From Cololabis saira (lineage: Eukaryota > Chordata > Actinopteri > Beloniformes > Belonidae), in the NCBI RefSeq assembly GCF_033807715.1, contig NC_084596.1, positions 39,728,458 to 39,792,457 of the forward strand: a stretch of 64,000 nt of DNA. Reading direction: 5' to 3'. The notes below the pieces were generated by a model. The model searched no databases. It was not told the DNA's origin and saw only the letters and a list, made by a program, of their open reading frames with translations. Positions within the stretch are counted from its first letter, which is position 1, and each line of letters starts with the position of its first letter. A program made the position numbers and the translations under genes. Shown in pieces: positions 1-10,295 of this stretch.

Positions 1-1813
1 CCGTCACCATTTGATACTGAAGAGACACAAACATACCGCGTTGGTCACTGAGAGCCTTCCAGATCCTCTCAATCAGTTAATGCAGTTTCTGCTGCACCGT
101 TACGGCGTTGTACGCTGTAACGTGCTGCACCCAGGGCCGCCCCTCCCTAAACGCAGAACACGTGCTCTGCGTAGGGGCCTCATCTTCCAACGCGGGCCAT
201 GTTTTGCACGAGGGGACGCATTTGCACAGTAGTGCATATGCGGAATGGATGCGCATATGCGCTACCGTGAAGCGGAGGAGAGAGGCAGGCACTTGCAGAG
301 CTGCAGAAGGTGAGGAGATGTCGACATGTCGTCCAAAAGACATCACCAGTCAGGACAAAGAGCAAGAGAAAGAAAAAGGAAAAACACGAGGAAACTCGTG
401 CTTCACTTGAAGGTGGGGATGTTGTTGAAATAAAACTTTGTGGCACAAACACCTAAGATGCCACTTATTAGATAGAAATCTCTGTCTCCAGTCTCAGTCT
501 AGACTGGAGACATTTCTTTTTCCAGCTTCCCTGATTAACATTTATTGAATGCCTTGTTAACGCCCTATACATTCACCTCTGTTGAAAAGGAGTGGAGAAA
601 TGACCAGTTAGGGGTCGTATATAAGCTATAAACTTTAGCCATTGATGACTTTACATCCAGAAAATGCAGACGTGTGCATCTGTAAAAGGCACACGTGCAT
701 GTTTAGTTCTGCTTTCAGACCTGCTAGACCTGCTTTCAGTTTTTTGTGGGGGATTGAGGTGGAAGTTACTTTCTTTTGATGAGTAATTGATCCTATTTGT
801 GACTCAGATTTGTTTATTTCAATTTGATTTTTTTCATTTAATATTTAATTATTTATTTCAGGTTGAAGTTTTTTATTTAATTATTTATTTCAGGTTGAAT
901 TTTTTATTTTATTTGACTCATACAGCCAAACTACAGTATCTACACTTACAGTACAACTGTTACTATTAATAAAAGTTGTCAAGTTAAAGTGATGAGTAAT
1001 TGATGGCTATTTGTGACTCAGATTTGTTTATTTCAATTTAAATTTTTTCATTTAATATTGAATTATTTATTTCAGGTTGAAGTCTTTTATTTAATATTTA
1101 CTTATTTATTTCAGGTTAAATCTTTTTATTTAATATTTAATTATTTATTTCAGGTTGAATCTTTTTATTTAATATTTAATTATTTATTTCAGGTTGATTT
1201 TTTTATTTTATGTGACTCACACAGCCAAACTACAGTATCTACACTTACAGTACAATTGTTACTATTAATAAAGGTTGTCAAGTTAAATGGCCTGTTGTGA
1301 TACGGTCATTTTGTAGCTATGATACATTTGGGCTGGGGAGAGGTGCAGGGATGTGGCGCGGGGGTGGGGAGGGGCCTCCAAATAAAATTTAGCTTAGGGC
1401 CCCAACGTGCTCAGCCCTGGCTGTACCTGAGCACCGTTCCACAGCTTGTCATGCGTCTGGGCCTTCTCCAGCTGCTCCCGCGTGTACAGATACTCCCTCT
1501 TGTCTCCGGCATGATCCTGCAGCGTCTTCTGAGCCCACGCGTACGCCCCTAAACATCCACAGTCAGAGGAAAGGGAGGGAAACTCATGAGAAGGGCCGGC
1601 GGTTCCTCTGCCAGCCGCCGGTCACGGCTGAGGGAGGAGGGTTAGGACGACGCTCCCACTGACCTTCCACGCTGTCGTACTTCTCGTTGTAGAAGCAGAA
1701 GTTGTCCGTCAGCTCTCTGCGCACCACCAGCTCCTCGATGAAGGGGGGGACGGACTCACTGGCCTTCCCGTACCGCCGGACTTGCAGCGCCACACGCTGG
1801 GCCGACAGCTGGC
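1..1813 (-). pseudogene. Duplicated 3' exons of class II CPD photolyase (orphan copy A)
   Basis: Three photolyase exons lie here with no upstream exons. The exon 6 copy is 1664-1813, the exon 7 copy is 1427-1548, and 1-16 is the first 16 bases of the exon 8 copy, which runs off the window. Their lengths (150 and 122 bases), splice signals and translations are the same as the exons at 14285-14434 and 14048-14169 of the intact gene. No copies of exons 1-5 occur between here and the intact gene's last exon at 10147, so this block lies downstream of a complete gene and cannot encode a photolyase by itself. It is best read as the 3' part carried along in a tandem segmental duplication. Reading frames and splice sites are undamaged, which implies a young duplication, so the label pseudogene rests on the missing 5' part and not on mutations. 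Confidence 0.85.
780..1284. repeat. AT-rich tandem repeats inside duplicated intron
   Basis: A block that starts with a GATGAGTAATTGAT motif and ends with TTGTCAAGTTAAA occurs twice in tandem (about 780-988 and 991-1284). Inside each block is a degenerate unit of roughly 35 bases around TTATTTCAGGTTGAA. Copy B of the segmental duplication (13693-13908) carries only one block, so the count changed after or during duplication. The repeated TTTCAGGTTG looks like a splice acceptor but has no exon beside it. Confidence 0.7.
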
Positions 1814-1958
1814 CTGGTGGGACGAAGAGCACAAGTGGAGGAAAGAATCAGGACAGTCCTGTGGTCTGGAGCTGGACTCAATACACCACTGTTTGTGAGA
1901 AGAGAGCTTTAAAATGACATTATTGAACATGGATGACCTATGTTTGTATAACACAAAC

Positions 1959-2087
1959 TAGGCCTGTGTTGAAAAAAAATGTATTTTCCGATTCTAAATC
2001 GATTCTCATATTAATTCCTAAAAATCGATTCGTATGTCTAAAGATCGATTTTTTTTCATTATTACATTTTAGCCCAGTGAACTTTAA
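1959..2087 (+). mobile_element. Left terminus of hAT-like element, copy A
   Basis: The sequence starts TAGGCCTGTGTTGAAAAAAA and runs into repeated ATCGATT motifs. The same terminus stands at 14580 (same orientation) and, inverted, at 23124-23204. The arm resumes after the TTAA insertion, at 3641-4172. Assignment to hAT is by the look of the terminus; no transposase is visible. Confidence 0.6.
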
Positions 2088-2510
2088 AGGTATTGTGACA
2101 TCATTTTTAACATGCTTTTAACACTATTAAAAGTCTTGGCCAACATCCCTCAAATGTGTCTAAAAGAGTGTAACAAGAAAATATTCACTCTAGTACTCTA
2201 TTCCTGGCTTTTTATTACAGTGTTTTTTAACGCCGTGAAAAATGCTTCATTTTCCCCCTTTCCTGTCAATCATTGCTCCGCTCCTCCTCCAAACCTCCTC
2301 CTCCTCCAGCCATACGCTCACAGCGGCGTCGGAGAGAGCCGGGAGCGACAGGCGAAGCATGCACGGAAAAGCAGCACGGCGAACCACAGCAAACAATCAT
2401 AAAAATAAAGGCATGCAAGCAGCAGTGTCACCTTATCTTAAGTCCAGTCAGTGGCCGCGGGTGTTCTTAGCAGTTTTCCTCCGGTGATTAGAACAAAAGA
2501 GGCTCTAAAC

Positions 2511-3234
2511 TAGGGTTGCCACCTTTTCAGAAATAGAAATAAGGGACGCCCTGATTTCAGCAGCGCAGGAGCCAAAAAAAAGCCCCAAAACTTCTAAACT
2601 GAGTAAAAATTTGTTTATTTTATATGAAAAAACAAAACGCTTTGATTTAAAGTTTAAAGTGCGTTAATAGCATTGAACTTGCATGACTGTACAGACAGAC
2701 AACCGTACTAGCAACTGAAATAGCCTCCTATGCTCTTTATGTCCACATCAGCCCAGATGTAATATAGCCTACAGGTGAAGAATATGGTGTAAAAGTTAAT
2801 TTATTTTAATAATTCAACTAGAATATGGTGTAAAAGTTAACTTATTTCAATAATTCAACTAGAATATGGTGTAATAGTTAATTTATTTCAATAATTCAAC
2901 TAGAATATGGTGTAAAAGTTAATTTATTTCAATAATTCAACTAGAATATGGTGTAAAAGTTAATTTATTTCAATAATTCAACTAGAATATGGTGTAAAAG
3001 TTAATTTATTTCAATAATTCAACTAGAATATGGTGTAAAAGTTAATTTATTTCAATAATTCAACTAGAATATGGTGTAAAAGTTAATTTATTTCAATAAT
3101 TCAGCTAGAATATGGTGTAAAAGTTAATGAAAATACGGTACAAATCGTGTCCCGTATTAGTTCAATACGGGACACAACATTTTTTTCTAAAATAAAGGAC
3201 AATTCCGTATTTTACGGGACGGGTGGCAACCCTA
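2511..3234. mobile_element. Non-autonomous hAT element with TAGGGTTGCCACC ends
   Basis: The terminal inverted repeat is TAGGGTTGCCACC at the left and GGTGGCAACCCTA at the right. The 8-base target duplication CTCTAAAC is perfect (2503-2510 and 3235-3242). Related copies lie at 41821-43080 and, as an inverted fragment, at about 46617-46776. The middle is a 41-base tandem array. Confidence 0.85.
2780..3127. repeat. 41-base tandem array
   Basis: About 8.5 near-identical units of 41 bases, each starting GAATATGGTGTAAAAGTTAA and ending in AATAATTCAACTA. The unit resembles the outer end of the palindromic mariner-like sequence nested in the related hAT copy at 42093-42310, so the array seems to have grown from that fragment. 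Confidence 0.85.
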
Positions 3235-3260
3235 CTCTAAACACTAAACAGCTCCGTGTT

Positions 3261-3395
3261 AAGCCTGATTTATGGTTCCGCGTTAAATCGACGCAGAGCC
3301 CTACGCCGTAGGGTTCAGCGTACGGTGCGCGTCGCCGCGTAACCCTACGCCGTAGGTTCTGCGTCGGTGTAACGCGGAACCATAAATCAGCCTTT
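3261..3395. mobile_element. GC-rich palindromic MITE
   Basis: A near-perfect inverted repeat: the left arm begins GCCTGATTTATGGTTCCGCG and the right arm ends with its complement. The centre carries paired CTACGCCGTAGG motifs. The same family occurs at 17088-17226, 17896-17940 (half), 52268-52947 (split by another element) and 59022-59500 (longer form). TTA/TAA at the edges suggests a 3-base target and a Harbinger-type origin; this is inference. Confidence 0.7.
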
Positions 3396-4172
3396 ATGGT
3401 GCGCTGGAGAGGAGAGGAGACAGGGAGCTGGGTGGAGGGGGCGGTGATTTAGCGGGCCGTTACGTAACGGCCCGCCACCAAACCACATGCGCCGTTTTTG
3501 CACAGTTATGCGGAAAATCCCAGAAAGCACACAATACACTGAATGTTAAAAGTTCGTTGTTTTTTGGGTGTAATTGATGTCAAGACACCCAACAAAACAC
3601 AAAAAATCAAGAAAAATGTGTTTTTCATGTCACAATCCCTTTAACCCAGTAGTCAGGTCATTTAATTGACACGTGCTGTTGAGCTGTAGCAATTTCTTTC
3701 TTTTTTTGCACTTTAAATGAATATTGAAAGGCATATTTGACTTATTTATTTCATACAAATAATTTTTGGAATTTTTTTGTTTATGCCCAAAAAAGGAATG
3801 TTTTGTTGGACACGAGAATAACTGGTTGCCATGTTTTGGCCTTTAAATATGTTTAAAAGTATGAAAACATTAAAGTTTTCTGTTATCATTTCTTTGTATA
3901 CTTTCTTGGGGTTAAATTTGCATAAAATGCTAAACCAAATTCTCAAAAATTAAAAACTGAAATAGACTGAAAATGGAAAAAATAAAAACGGAATGTGTTA
4001 AAAAATAAAAAACTGATTTAATCTGTTTGCTGCCCTGGATTTGTTTGATAATCTTCCCCCACATGATGTTTCTGAAAGCAGTTCTATCAGCATTCTGGGA
4101 GGTGATTGGTCCTTACAGCATCATTAGCTGCCAATACTTGCTGTTGAATCTCAATATAATACTAGTATCAAT

Positions 4173-4301
<129 letters not shown>

Positions 4302-4543
4302 CATAATACAATTATTAATAACTCTACTACCTGAACTAGCACTCCCTTTGTTGCACAACACTGTGATGCAATAAAGTCCTGCGTGTTTCAGTCTGAACAA
4401 ATGACTTTCATGTGAACGTTAAATGTAAATGTAGACTTTCATGAAAATCCTAGAGTTCATCTGGTTTCATCTATAAATGCTACATTAAGTCTGCTCATGT
4501 GAAATGTATAAGAATGATAAACTATAAAGTAATTCATCTGTCT

Positions 4544-4634
4544 GAAATGAAACTTAAATTACATTTATTATTATTTCTGAAAACGAGTTGAGGTAAAATG
4601 TTTTTTACTTCTAAACTGATGTCTGATATAAAAG
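4544..4634 (+). promoter_or_regulatory. Putative TRIM A promoter: IRF-like site and TATA box
   Basis: A TATAAAAG box stands at 4627-4634, about 170 bases before the chosen start codon. Upstream, GAAATGAAAC (4544-4553) fits the AANNGAAA core bound by interferon regulatory factors. Both elements are kept in copy B (TATA at 19917-19924). The sites are seen; interferon control is inference from the family. Confidence 0.4.
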
Positions 4635-4803
4635 GGTTAAATCCAGAGTCTGTCCTCATCCTGTAATCTGATGCTGGTGAACCTCCCTCTTCTTCCTGCT
4701 CTCAAACCAGCAGATTCAGTCGGACCACGTGTTTCCTGATTCTCAGACTAGTTTCATGTTTGAGGAAGTTAAACTGTCTCAGTCTCAGTTATCGAGAGGA
4801 GAA

Positions 4804-6543
4804 ATGGCGCAGAAAGGAGATCAGCTGGACCAGGAAACCTTTTCTTGTTCGATCTGTTTGGAGATTTTAAAGGATCCGGTGGCTATTCCCTGTGGACACA
4901 GTTACTGTATGAACTGTATTAAATCCTACTGGGATGAAGGAGAGAAGAAACTCCCCAGCTGTCCTCAGTGTAGACGGACTTTCACTCAGAAACCTGAGCT
5001 GGTGAAAAACACCATGTTAGCAGCTTTAGTGGAGCAGCTGAAGAAGACGGGACTCCAAGGTGCTCCTGCTGATCACTGCTATGCTGGACCTGAAGATGTG
5101 GCCTGTGATTTCTGCTCTGGGAGAAAACTGAAAGCTGTCAAGTCCTGTTTGGTATGTATGGCCTCTTACTGCAAGAATCACCTTCAACCTCATCATGATG
5201 TGGCTCCATTAAAGAAACACAAGCTGGTGGATCCCTCCAAGAACCTGCAGGACAACATCTGCCCCCGTCACGGTGAGGTGATGAAGATGTTCTGTCGTAC
5301 TGATCAGAAGTGTATCTGTTATATCTGCCCTGTGGATGAACATAAAGGCCACGACACAGTCTCAGCTGCAGCAGAAAGGACGGAGAGGCAGAGAGAGATG
5401 GAGGTGAGTCGACAACAAATCCAGCAGGAGATCCAGGACAGAGAGAAATATGTGAAGCTGCTTCAGCAGGAGGTGGAGGCCATCAATCAGTCTGCTGATA
5501 AAACAGTGGAGGACAGTGAGGAGATCTTCACTGAGCTGATCTCTCTCCTCCAGAAAAGAAGCTCTGATATGAAGCAGCAGATCAGATCCCAGCAGGAAAC
5601 TGAAGTGAGGAGAGTCAGAGAGCTGGAGGAGAAGCTGCAGCAGGAGATCAGTGACCTGAAGAGGAGAGACGCTGAGATGAAGCAGCTCTCAGACACCGAG
5701 GACCACAACCAGTTTCTCCACAACTACCCCTCACTGTCACCACTCAGTGAGTCCACACACTCCTCCAGCATCAGCATCCGTCCTCTCACACACTCCTCCA
5801 GCATCAGCATCCGTCCTCTCACACACTCCTCCAGCATCAGCATCCGTCCTCTCAGGTACTTTCAGGATGTGACAGACGCTGTATCAGAGGTCAGAGGTCG
5901 ACTACAGGACATCCTGAGAGACACGTGGACAAACATCTCACTGGCCATCACTGATGTGGATGTTTTACTGTCACAACCAGAACCAGAACCAAAGAGCAGA
6001 GCTGGATTCTTGAAATATTCATGTGAAATCACTCTGGATCCAAACACAGTACACAGACAGCTGTTACTGTCAGAGGAGAACAGAAAGGTGACAGTTATGA
6101 AGAAATATCAGTCTTATCCTAGTCATCCAGACAGATTCACTAAATGGTCTCAGGTCCTGAGTAGAGAGAGTCTGACTGGATGTCATTACTGGGAGGTGAA
6201 GAAGAAAGGAGATGGAGTTTCTGTAGCAGTTTCATACAAGAATATCAGCAGATCAGGGGATGAAAGTGGATTTGGATATAATGACAAATCTTGGTCACTA
6301 TATTGTACCTCAGACAGATATGGATTTTGGTACAACAACATCGGAACCTCCATCTCAGGTCCTCAGAGCTCCAGAATAGGAGTTTACCTGGATCACAGAG
6401 CAGGTGTTGTGTCCTTCTACAGCGTCTCTGGAACCATGACCCTCCTCCACAGAGTCCAGACCTCATTCACTCAGCCGCTACACGCTGGAGTTTATGTTGA
6501 TAACACTGTTGGAAACTCAGCTGAGTTCTGTAAACTCAAATAG
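4804..6543 (+). CDS. TRIM E3 ubiquitin ligase (fish finTRIM/TRIM16/25-like), copy A
   Basis: A single-exon RING-B-box-coiled coil-PRY/SPRY protein of 579 residues. RING ligands C15, C18, C30, H32, C35, C38, C53 and C56 are all present (C3HC4). A B-box 1-like cysteine cluster follows (about 100-130), then a C/H-rich B-box 2 (about 149-183), a long coiled coil (about 190-320), a hinge, and a complete PRY-SPRY (about 400-579) ending in EFCKLK. An in-frame ATG 25 codons upstream (4729) exists, but 4804 has the better context (GAGAAATGG) and the MAQKG start usual for this family. The RING should transfer ubiquitin and the SPRY should bind targets, as in antiviral TRIMs; no target can be deduced. 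The hinge has an 11-residue unit ([11 protein letters not shown]) three times, against once in copy B. It could be described as TRIM16-like or TRIM25-like; exact orthology is not resolved. Confidence 0.9.
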   Translation: MAQKGDQLDQETFSCSICLEILKDPVAIPCGHSYCMNCIKSYWDEGEKKLPSCPQCRRTFTQKPELVKNTMLAALVEQLKKTGLQGAPADHCYAGPEDVACDFCSGRKLKAVKSCLVCMASYCKNHLQPHHDVAPLKKHKLVDPSKNLQDNICPRHGEVMKMFCRTDQKCICYICPVDEHKGHDTVSAAAERTERQREMEVSRQQIQQEIQDREKYVKLLQQEVEAINQSADKTVEDSEEIFTELISLLQKRSSDMKQQIRSQQETEVRRVRELEEKLQQEISDLKRRDAEMKQLSDTEDHNQFLHNYPSLSPLSESTHSSSISIRPLTHSSSISIRPLTHSSSISIRPLRYFQDVTDAVSEVRGRLQDILRDTWTNISLAITDVDVLLSQPEPEPKSRAGFLKYSCEITLDPNTVHRQLLLSEENRKVTVMKKYQSYPSHPDRFTKWSQVLSRESLTGCHYWEVKKKGDGVSVAVSYKNISRSGDESGFGYNDKSWSLYCTSDRYGFWYNNIGTSISGPQSSRIGVYLDHRAGVVSFYSVSGTMTLLHRVQTSFTQPLHAGVYVDNTVGNSAEFCKLK

Positions 6544-7850
6544 ACTTGTTTCCTTTTCATGTTTTCATCTCAGTTTTTATTGACTTTCTTTTCTTCTCAG
6601 AGATGAACGTCTCAAACTCTGACTGATGGAGGGAAGTTTTTGTTCTATAAGTTGATGTTTTGTTGTTACTTCCTCTTTTGGAGGTGGAAGTTGTTCTTTT
6701 GTAGTTCCATCTGGGAAATATTCATATTAATAACGTCTTCTATTTCACTATAAAAACATAGAAATAAACCTGTGTTGTAATTGTTGTTAGCTGTTAGTTT
6801 GGATGTGTTTCTATGTTGTATTTCTCTTTTCTTCCACTTCATGGACTCCAACAAAATGTTTTCTTCAGTCTTCATTCCAGGATTTGACTCAGATCTGAGG
6901 GAGAAAACATTAATCTAATATTCAAGTAAAACTAAGGCAGTTTTCCTCCTGAAATATCCCAAAGTCCAGAGTTCATGTTCACAACAGATCATATTTCTGG
7001 ATTTAAATGTGTCTTTACTGGTTTTACTGCTCTTTTTCTGGCCAGACCTCCACTCTCCAGCGGTGCAGTGTCAGGTTTTCCTTCAGCATTCATCCAGACA
7101 GACTTCTGTTCACATTTGATCATCTACAATATTTATGTTTTACTTCTTTTTTTAAGGTTTCTGCTCTTTCTGTAACTTTCTTTCCTGAACATTGTATCCT
7201 GGTTCACGTCTGCAACCTCAGGACCTGGAAACAGTGAAGATCAGGAGTCTCGGGAGTGACGTCACACCGCCCCCTACAGGAACATGATTGCATGACACGT
7301 AAAGAGGTTTTTAAAGAGGAAAGAAGTCACGTGTTTAAACACTTTTCCTCCAGTCTGGGTTTCATGTTTTATTTGTTTAATCAAGAAAATACCCCCAATT
7401 GTTTTGTCATCTACAATTTAGGAAAAGGGTTTTGAGGTAAAGGATGTTATTAAAGATTTTTTTTTTTGTTGCTGGATATGAAAGTTAATATTATTAGGGA
7501 TGCAGAATGTAAAATAATTGAATGTTACTATGTTTAAACACTTAAAATAAAATGATTACTCAATAGTTTACCTGTCTGACATGTGTCTTATTATAATTAT
7601 AAAGTCTTAAATATGTGGATCCAGACTTCAGCGGATATTCAAATGTAAACTCGTCCCAACTGGAGCCTGGTGTTGGTTTCCGGTGTTTTAGGGTGCTTTC
7701 ACACCTGTCCCGTTTGGAGCAGTTGCAGGACTTTTCCCTCCTCTCCTGCTCCCAGGGTTGCAGGGAACTCTTATTTTAGCATGAAGAGCTACCAGCTACG
7801 GGCCGGCCTCCTCCGTGATTGAGACCGAAGAAGCGTCTGTCTGCAGCGCT
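6544..7850 (+). other. TRIM A 3' flank and end of duplication copy A
   Basis: The 3' UTR is shared with copy B up to about 6770. It contains an AATAAA signal (6763-6768; 21999-22004 in B). The stretch 6773-7553 is absent from B, and 7554-7850 again matches 22006-22300. No other gene is seen. Confidence 0.6.
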
Positions 7851-8989
7851 GCAACGAGTGGACCAGGAATGGATTGTTATTTTAGTGAGACGACTTTAAG
7901 TCGTATAAGGATGGAGGTTGAATCTTAAATATCAGTAGCATCAATAAAAGTTAAGAAAACCGGACAGAGACGTGCATGAATCCCTCACCTGATACAACTG
8001 CTGCTGCAGCACCTGCACCAACTCCTCATCGTTCTTCCCTCAGCGTCGGAATTTGGGGACATTTTTGTATTTGGGAAGTCAGATTATTTTTCCAATCATT
8101 TGGTTTACTAATCGTTTCTCATTGTTGCTGAAAAGTGTCAGAATTACCAGCTGGAACTGTGTGAACGCAGCACAGAACCAAATTATTCATAAAAAAAGAA
8201 AAGGCCCTTTATAAAAATCTGCAAGATGTTGCAAAGACAGAAACGACCCGAGCTGCGTGCCGCCTTTCACCGTGATCCGTGTCATTATAAGCATGGGTGA
8301 AGAGGAATAAAGCAAGGAATCTCTTTATTATTCTGTAAATAAAAGTGAGTGGTAAATCTCCCACCATCTTCACATCCGGTTTCTGCTGCAGGATGGAGCT
8401 TTGACCTGCGGTGAACTGTACAAAAATAGGTTCTGTGCCATGATTCCATGATTGCAGTTTTTAATGCCGAGCCATAAAGATTATACACATCCGATTAAAG
8501 TTCCCATCCTGAGTCGTAGGGATTTCTCCAGATTTTTTCAAATCTTTTGTTGATATTATGTTTCTATAAATGATGACTTATTCAAATAGTTGAATACATC
8601 ATTAGAAATAGTGGAAAATAGAATATTTTATAGAGACCCTGGTCACTCACGAGGTGGGAAGATCATGCCTTTTCAGCATCTGACGGTTAAGTTTTGTTTT
8701 GAACATTATAAGTCAAATAGAAATCTTTCTTGGATTTGGGGTTTAACCCTTCTAGATGTTCTGAGCGTGATCTTCAAGCCATTTCCTCCTTAGTTTCAGG
8801 GGCGTGTATCCTCGCTGGAGTTATCATCTGAAAAGGTTTTGGTTTCTGGTGAAGTACAACTGGTTCAGTGACGGCACATCTGTGAATGTGAAGCTCTGAA
8901 GTTCTGAAGCCCCAACATCTGTATGAGTATCTGATCACGGTTGAGTGAATAAAGGATTTAATAAGCTTATTGAAGTTTGGAAATAGCTC
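7851..8989. other. Unique AT-rich spacer after duplication breakpoint
   Basis: No gene is recognised. The stretch 8519-8590 resembles a fragment of the same teleost DNA transposon seen, degraded, at 33674-34870 (shared TTCTCCAGATT...GATGATATT-like text). Confidence 0.4.
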
Positions 8990-10017
8990 AATGAGAGTAG
9001 CTCAGAGGAGGCCGTATTTAAACTTGTAACTTAATCTGAGTTCAGCTCAAATAAGAGTCTCCTGAAGTTTTACATGTTGTAGTTCAGCTTTTATTCAATT
9101 GTATTGAGAAAACTGTAAACAGAAAGTAACTCCATCAGGTTGGTGGGTATTTACCCGTTTTTAATCCAATAATATTTTATTTGTAACAATAACGGCTACT
9201 GGAGTAGTAGAAAAGACATAAAAATGATAAAAACATCTCCCATCCAAATATAGCTGATATAAAAAAAGCATGTACAGGTTAAACAAGTTAAACAACAAAC
9301 GTTTCTCCAACTTCCAACAAACAAAATTAAAATGCAATTCGGATTATATATTATCAATTTTATTTTTGACTCAAATAATGCAGTCACATTCTTAAAATGA
9401 AAAAACATTTCTGCAAATGCATTTAAATGTTCAAATTTTAGATTTAAAATTCAATATTGGGAACTATTTGCTGAGGCATGATTTGAAAATTAAATCTCAA
9501 ACTTCTTTTTCCTTTTAATTTGAATTAAGTACCAGAATGAGCAGTGTTGAATACGGAAATTAAAATGCAAATTGGATTAAATATTATTAATTTGATTTAT
9601 GGGTCAAATAATGCAACCACATTCTTAAAATGAAAAAGCATTTCCGCAAATGCATTTTAATTTGAATATAGTCCCTCATATGCTTCCATATGAGAGTAGC
9701 TCAGAGGAGGCCGTATTTAAACTTGTAACTTAATCTGAGTTCAGCTCAAATAAGAGTCTCCTGAAGTTTTACATGTTGTAGTTCAGCTTTTATTCAATTG
9801 TATTGAGAAAACTGTAAACAGAAAGTAATTCCATCAGGTTGGTGGGCATTTACCCGTTTTTTAATCCAATAATATTTTATTTGTAACAATAACGGCTACT
9901 GGAGTAGTAGAAAAGACATAAAAATGATACAAACATCTCCCATCCAAATATAGCTGATATAAAAAAAAAGCATGTACAGGTTAAACAAGTGAAACAACAA
10001 ACGTTTCTCCAACTTCC
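8990..10017. repeat. Tandem duplication of about 700 bases downstream of photolyase
   Basis: The segment 8990-9318 is repeated at 9690-10017 with very few changes; both begin GAGAGTAGCTCAGAGGAGGC and end at an ACAAACGTTTCTCC motif. Both copies contain minus-strand AATAAA signals (near 9090 and 9787), so two alternative photolyase poly(A) sites are possible. Confidence 0.75.
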
Positions 10018-10146
10018 ACAAACAGCTTCCAGTGGTGATGGGAGTGGACGAATATCAATAAGACTAATAATGCAAAGCGTAAGGCCTGCACTGCTGGAGG
10101 TGGTGGAGAAGCTCCCTGAGGTGAGACAACACGTCCTGGAGGAGCC

Positions 10147-10295
10147 TCACAGCTTCTTAGGACAGTACTTCCTCTCAAACTCGGCCACCTTAAACTTCCG
10201 AAGGCAGCCTTTGTAGTTCATGAAGCGGATTTTCCCGAAAACGGGCCTCTCTGCCCAGCCCTGGTCGTGGATGCCGCAGATGGACCACATGCACC
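10147..10295 (-). CDS. phr: phr coding exon 9 (terminal)
   Basis: Residues 552-600, [20 protein letters not shown] through YCPKKL, then TGA at 10149-10147. Acceptor CTCCACAG. Confidence 0.95.

Larger units (their letters stand above)
2088..3640. mobile_element. TTAA-flanked non-autonomous DNA transposon
   Basis: TTAA stands at both edges (2084-2087 and 3641-3644). The termini are inverted: the left reads AGGTATTGTGACAT and the right, reversed, reads AGGGATTGTGACAT. Copy B has the empty site with a single TTAA (14707-14710), which proves the insertion. The interior holds a nested hAT element (2511-3234) and a GC-rich palindrome (3261-3395). TTAA duplications fit piggyBac or Kolobok; the AGG terminus is less like piggyBac. 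Confidence 0.75.

Noticed and set aside
1..1813. A second functional photolyase gene
   Set aside because: Exons 1-5 are absent between it and the intact gene, so it is a partial duplicate.
2780..3127. CRISPR-like regular array
   Set aside because: Units are contiguous with no variable spacers, in a eukaryotic transposon; a tandem satellite.
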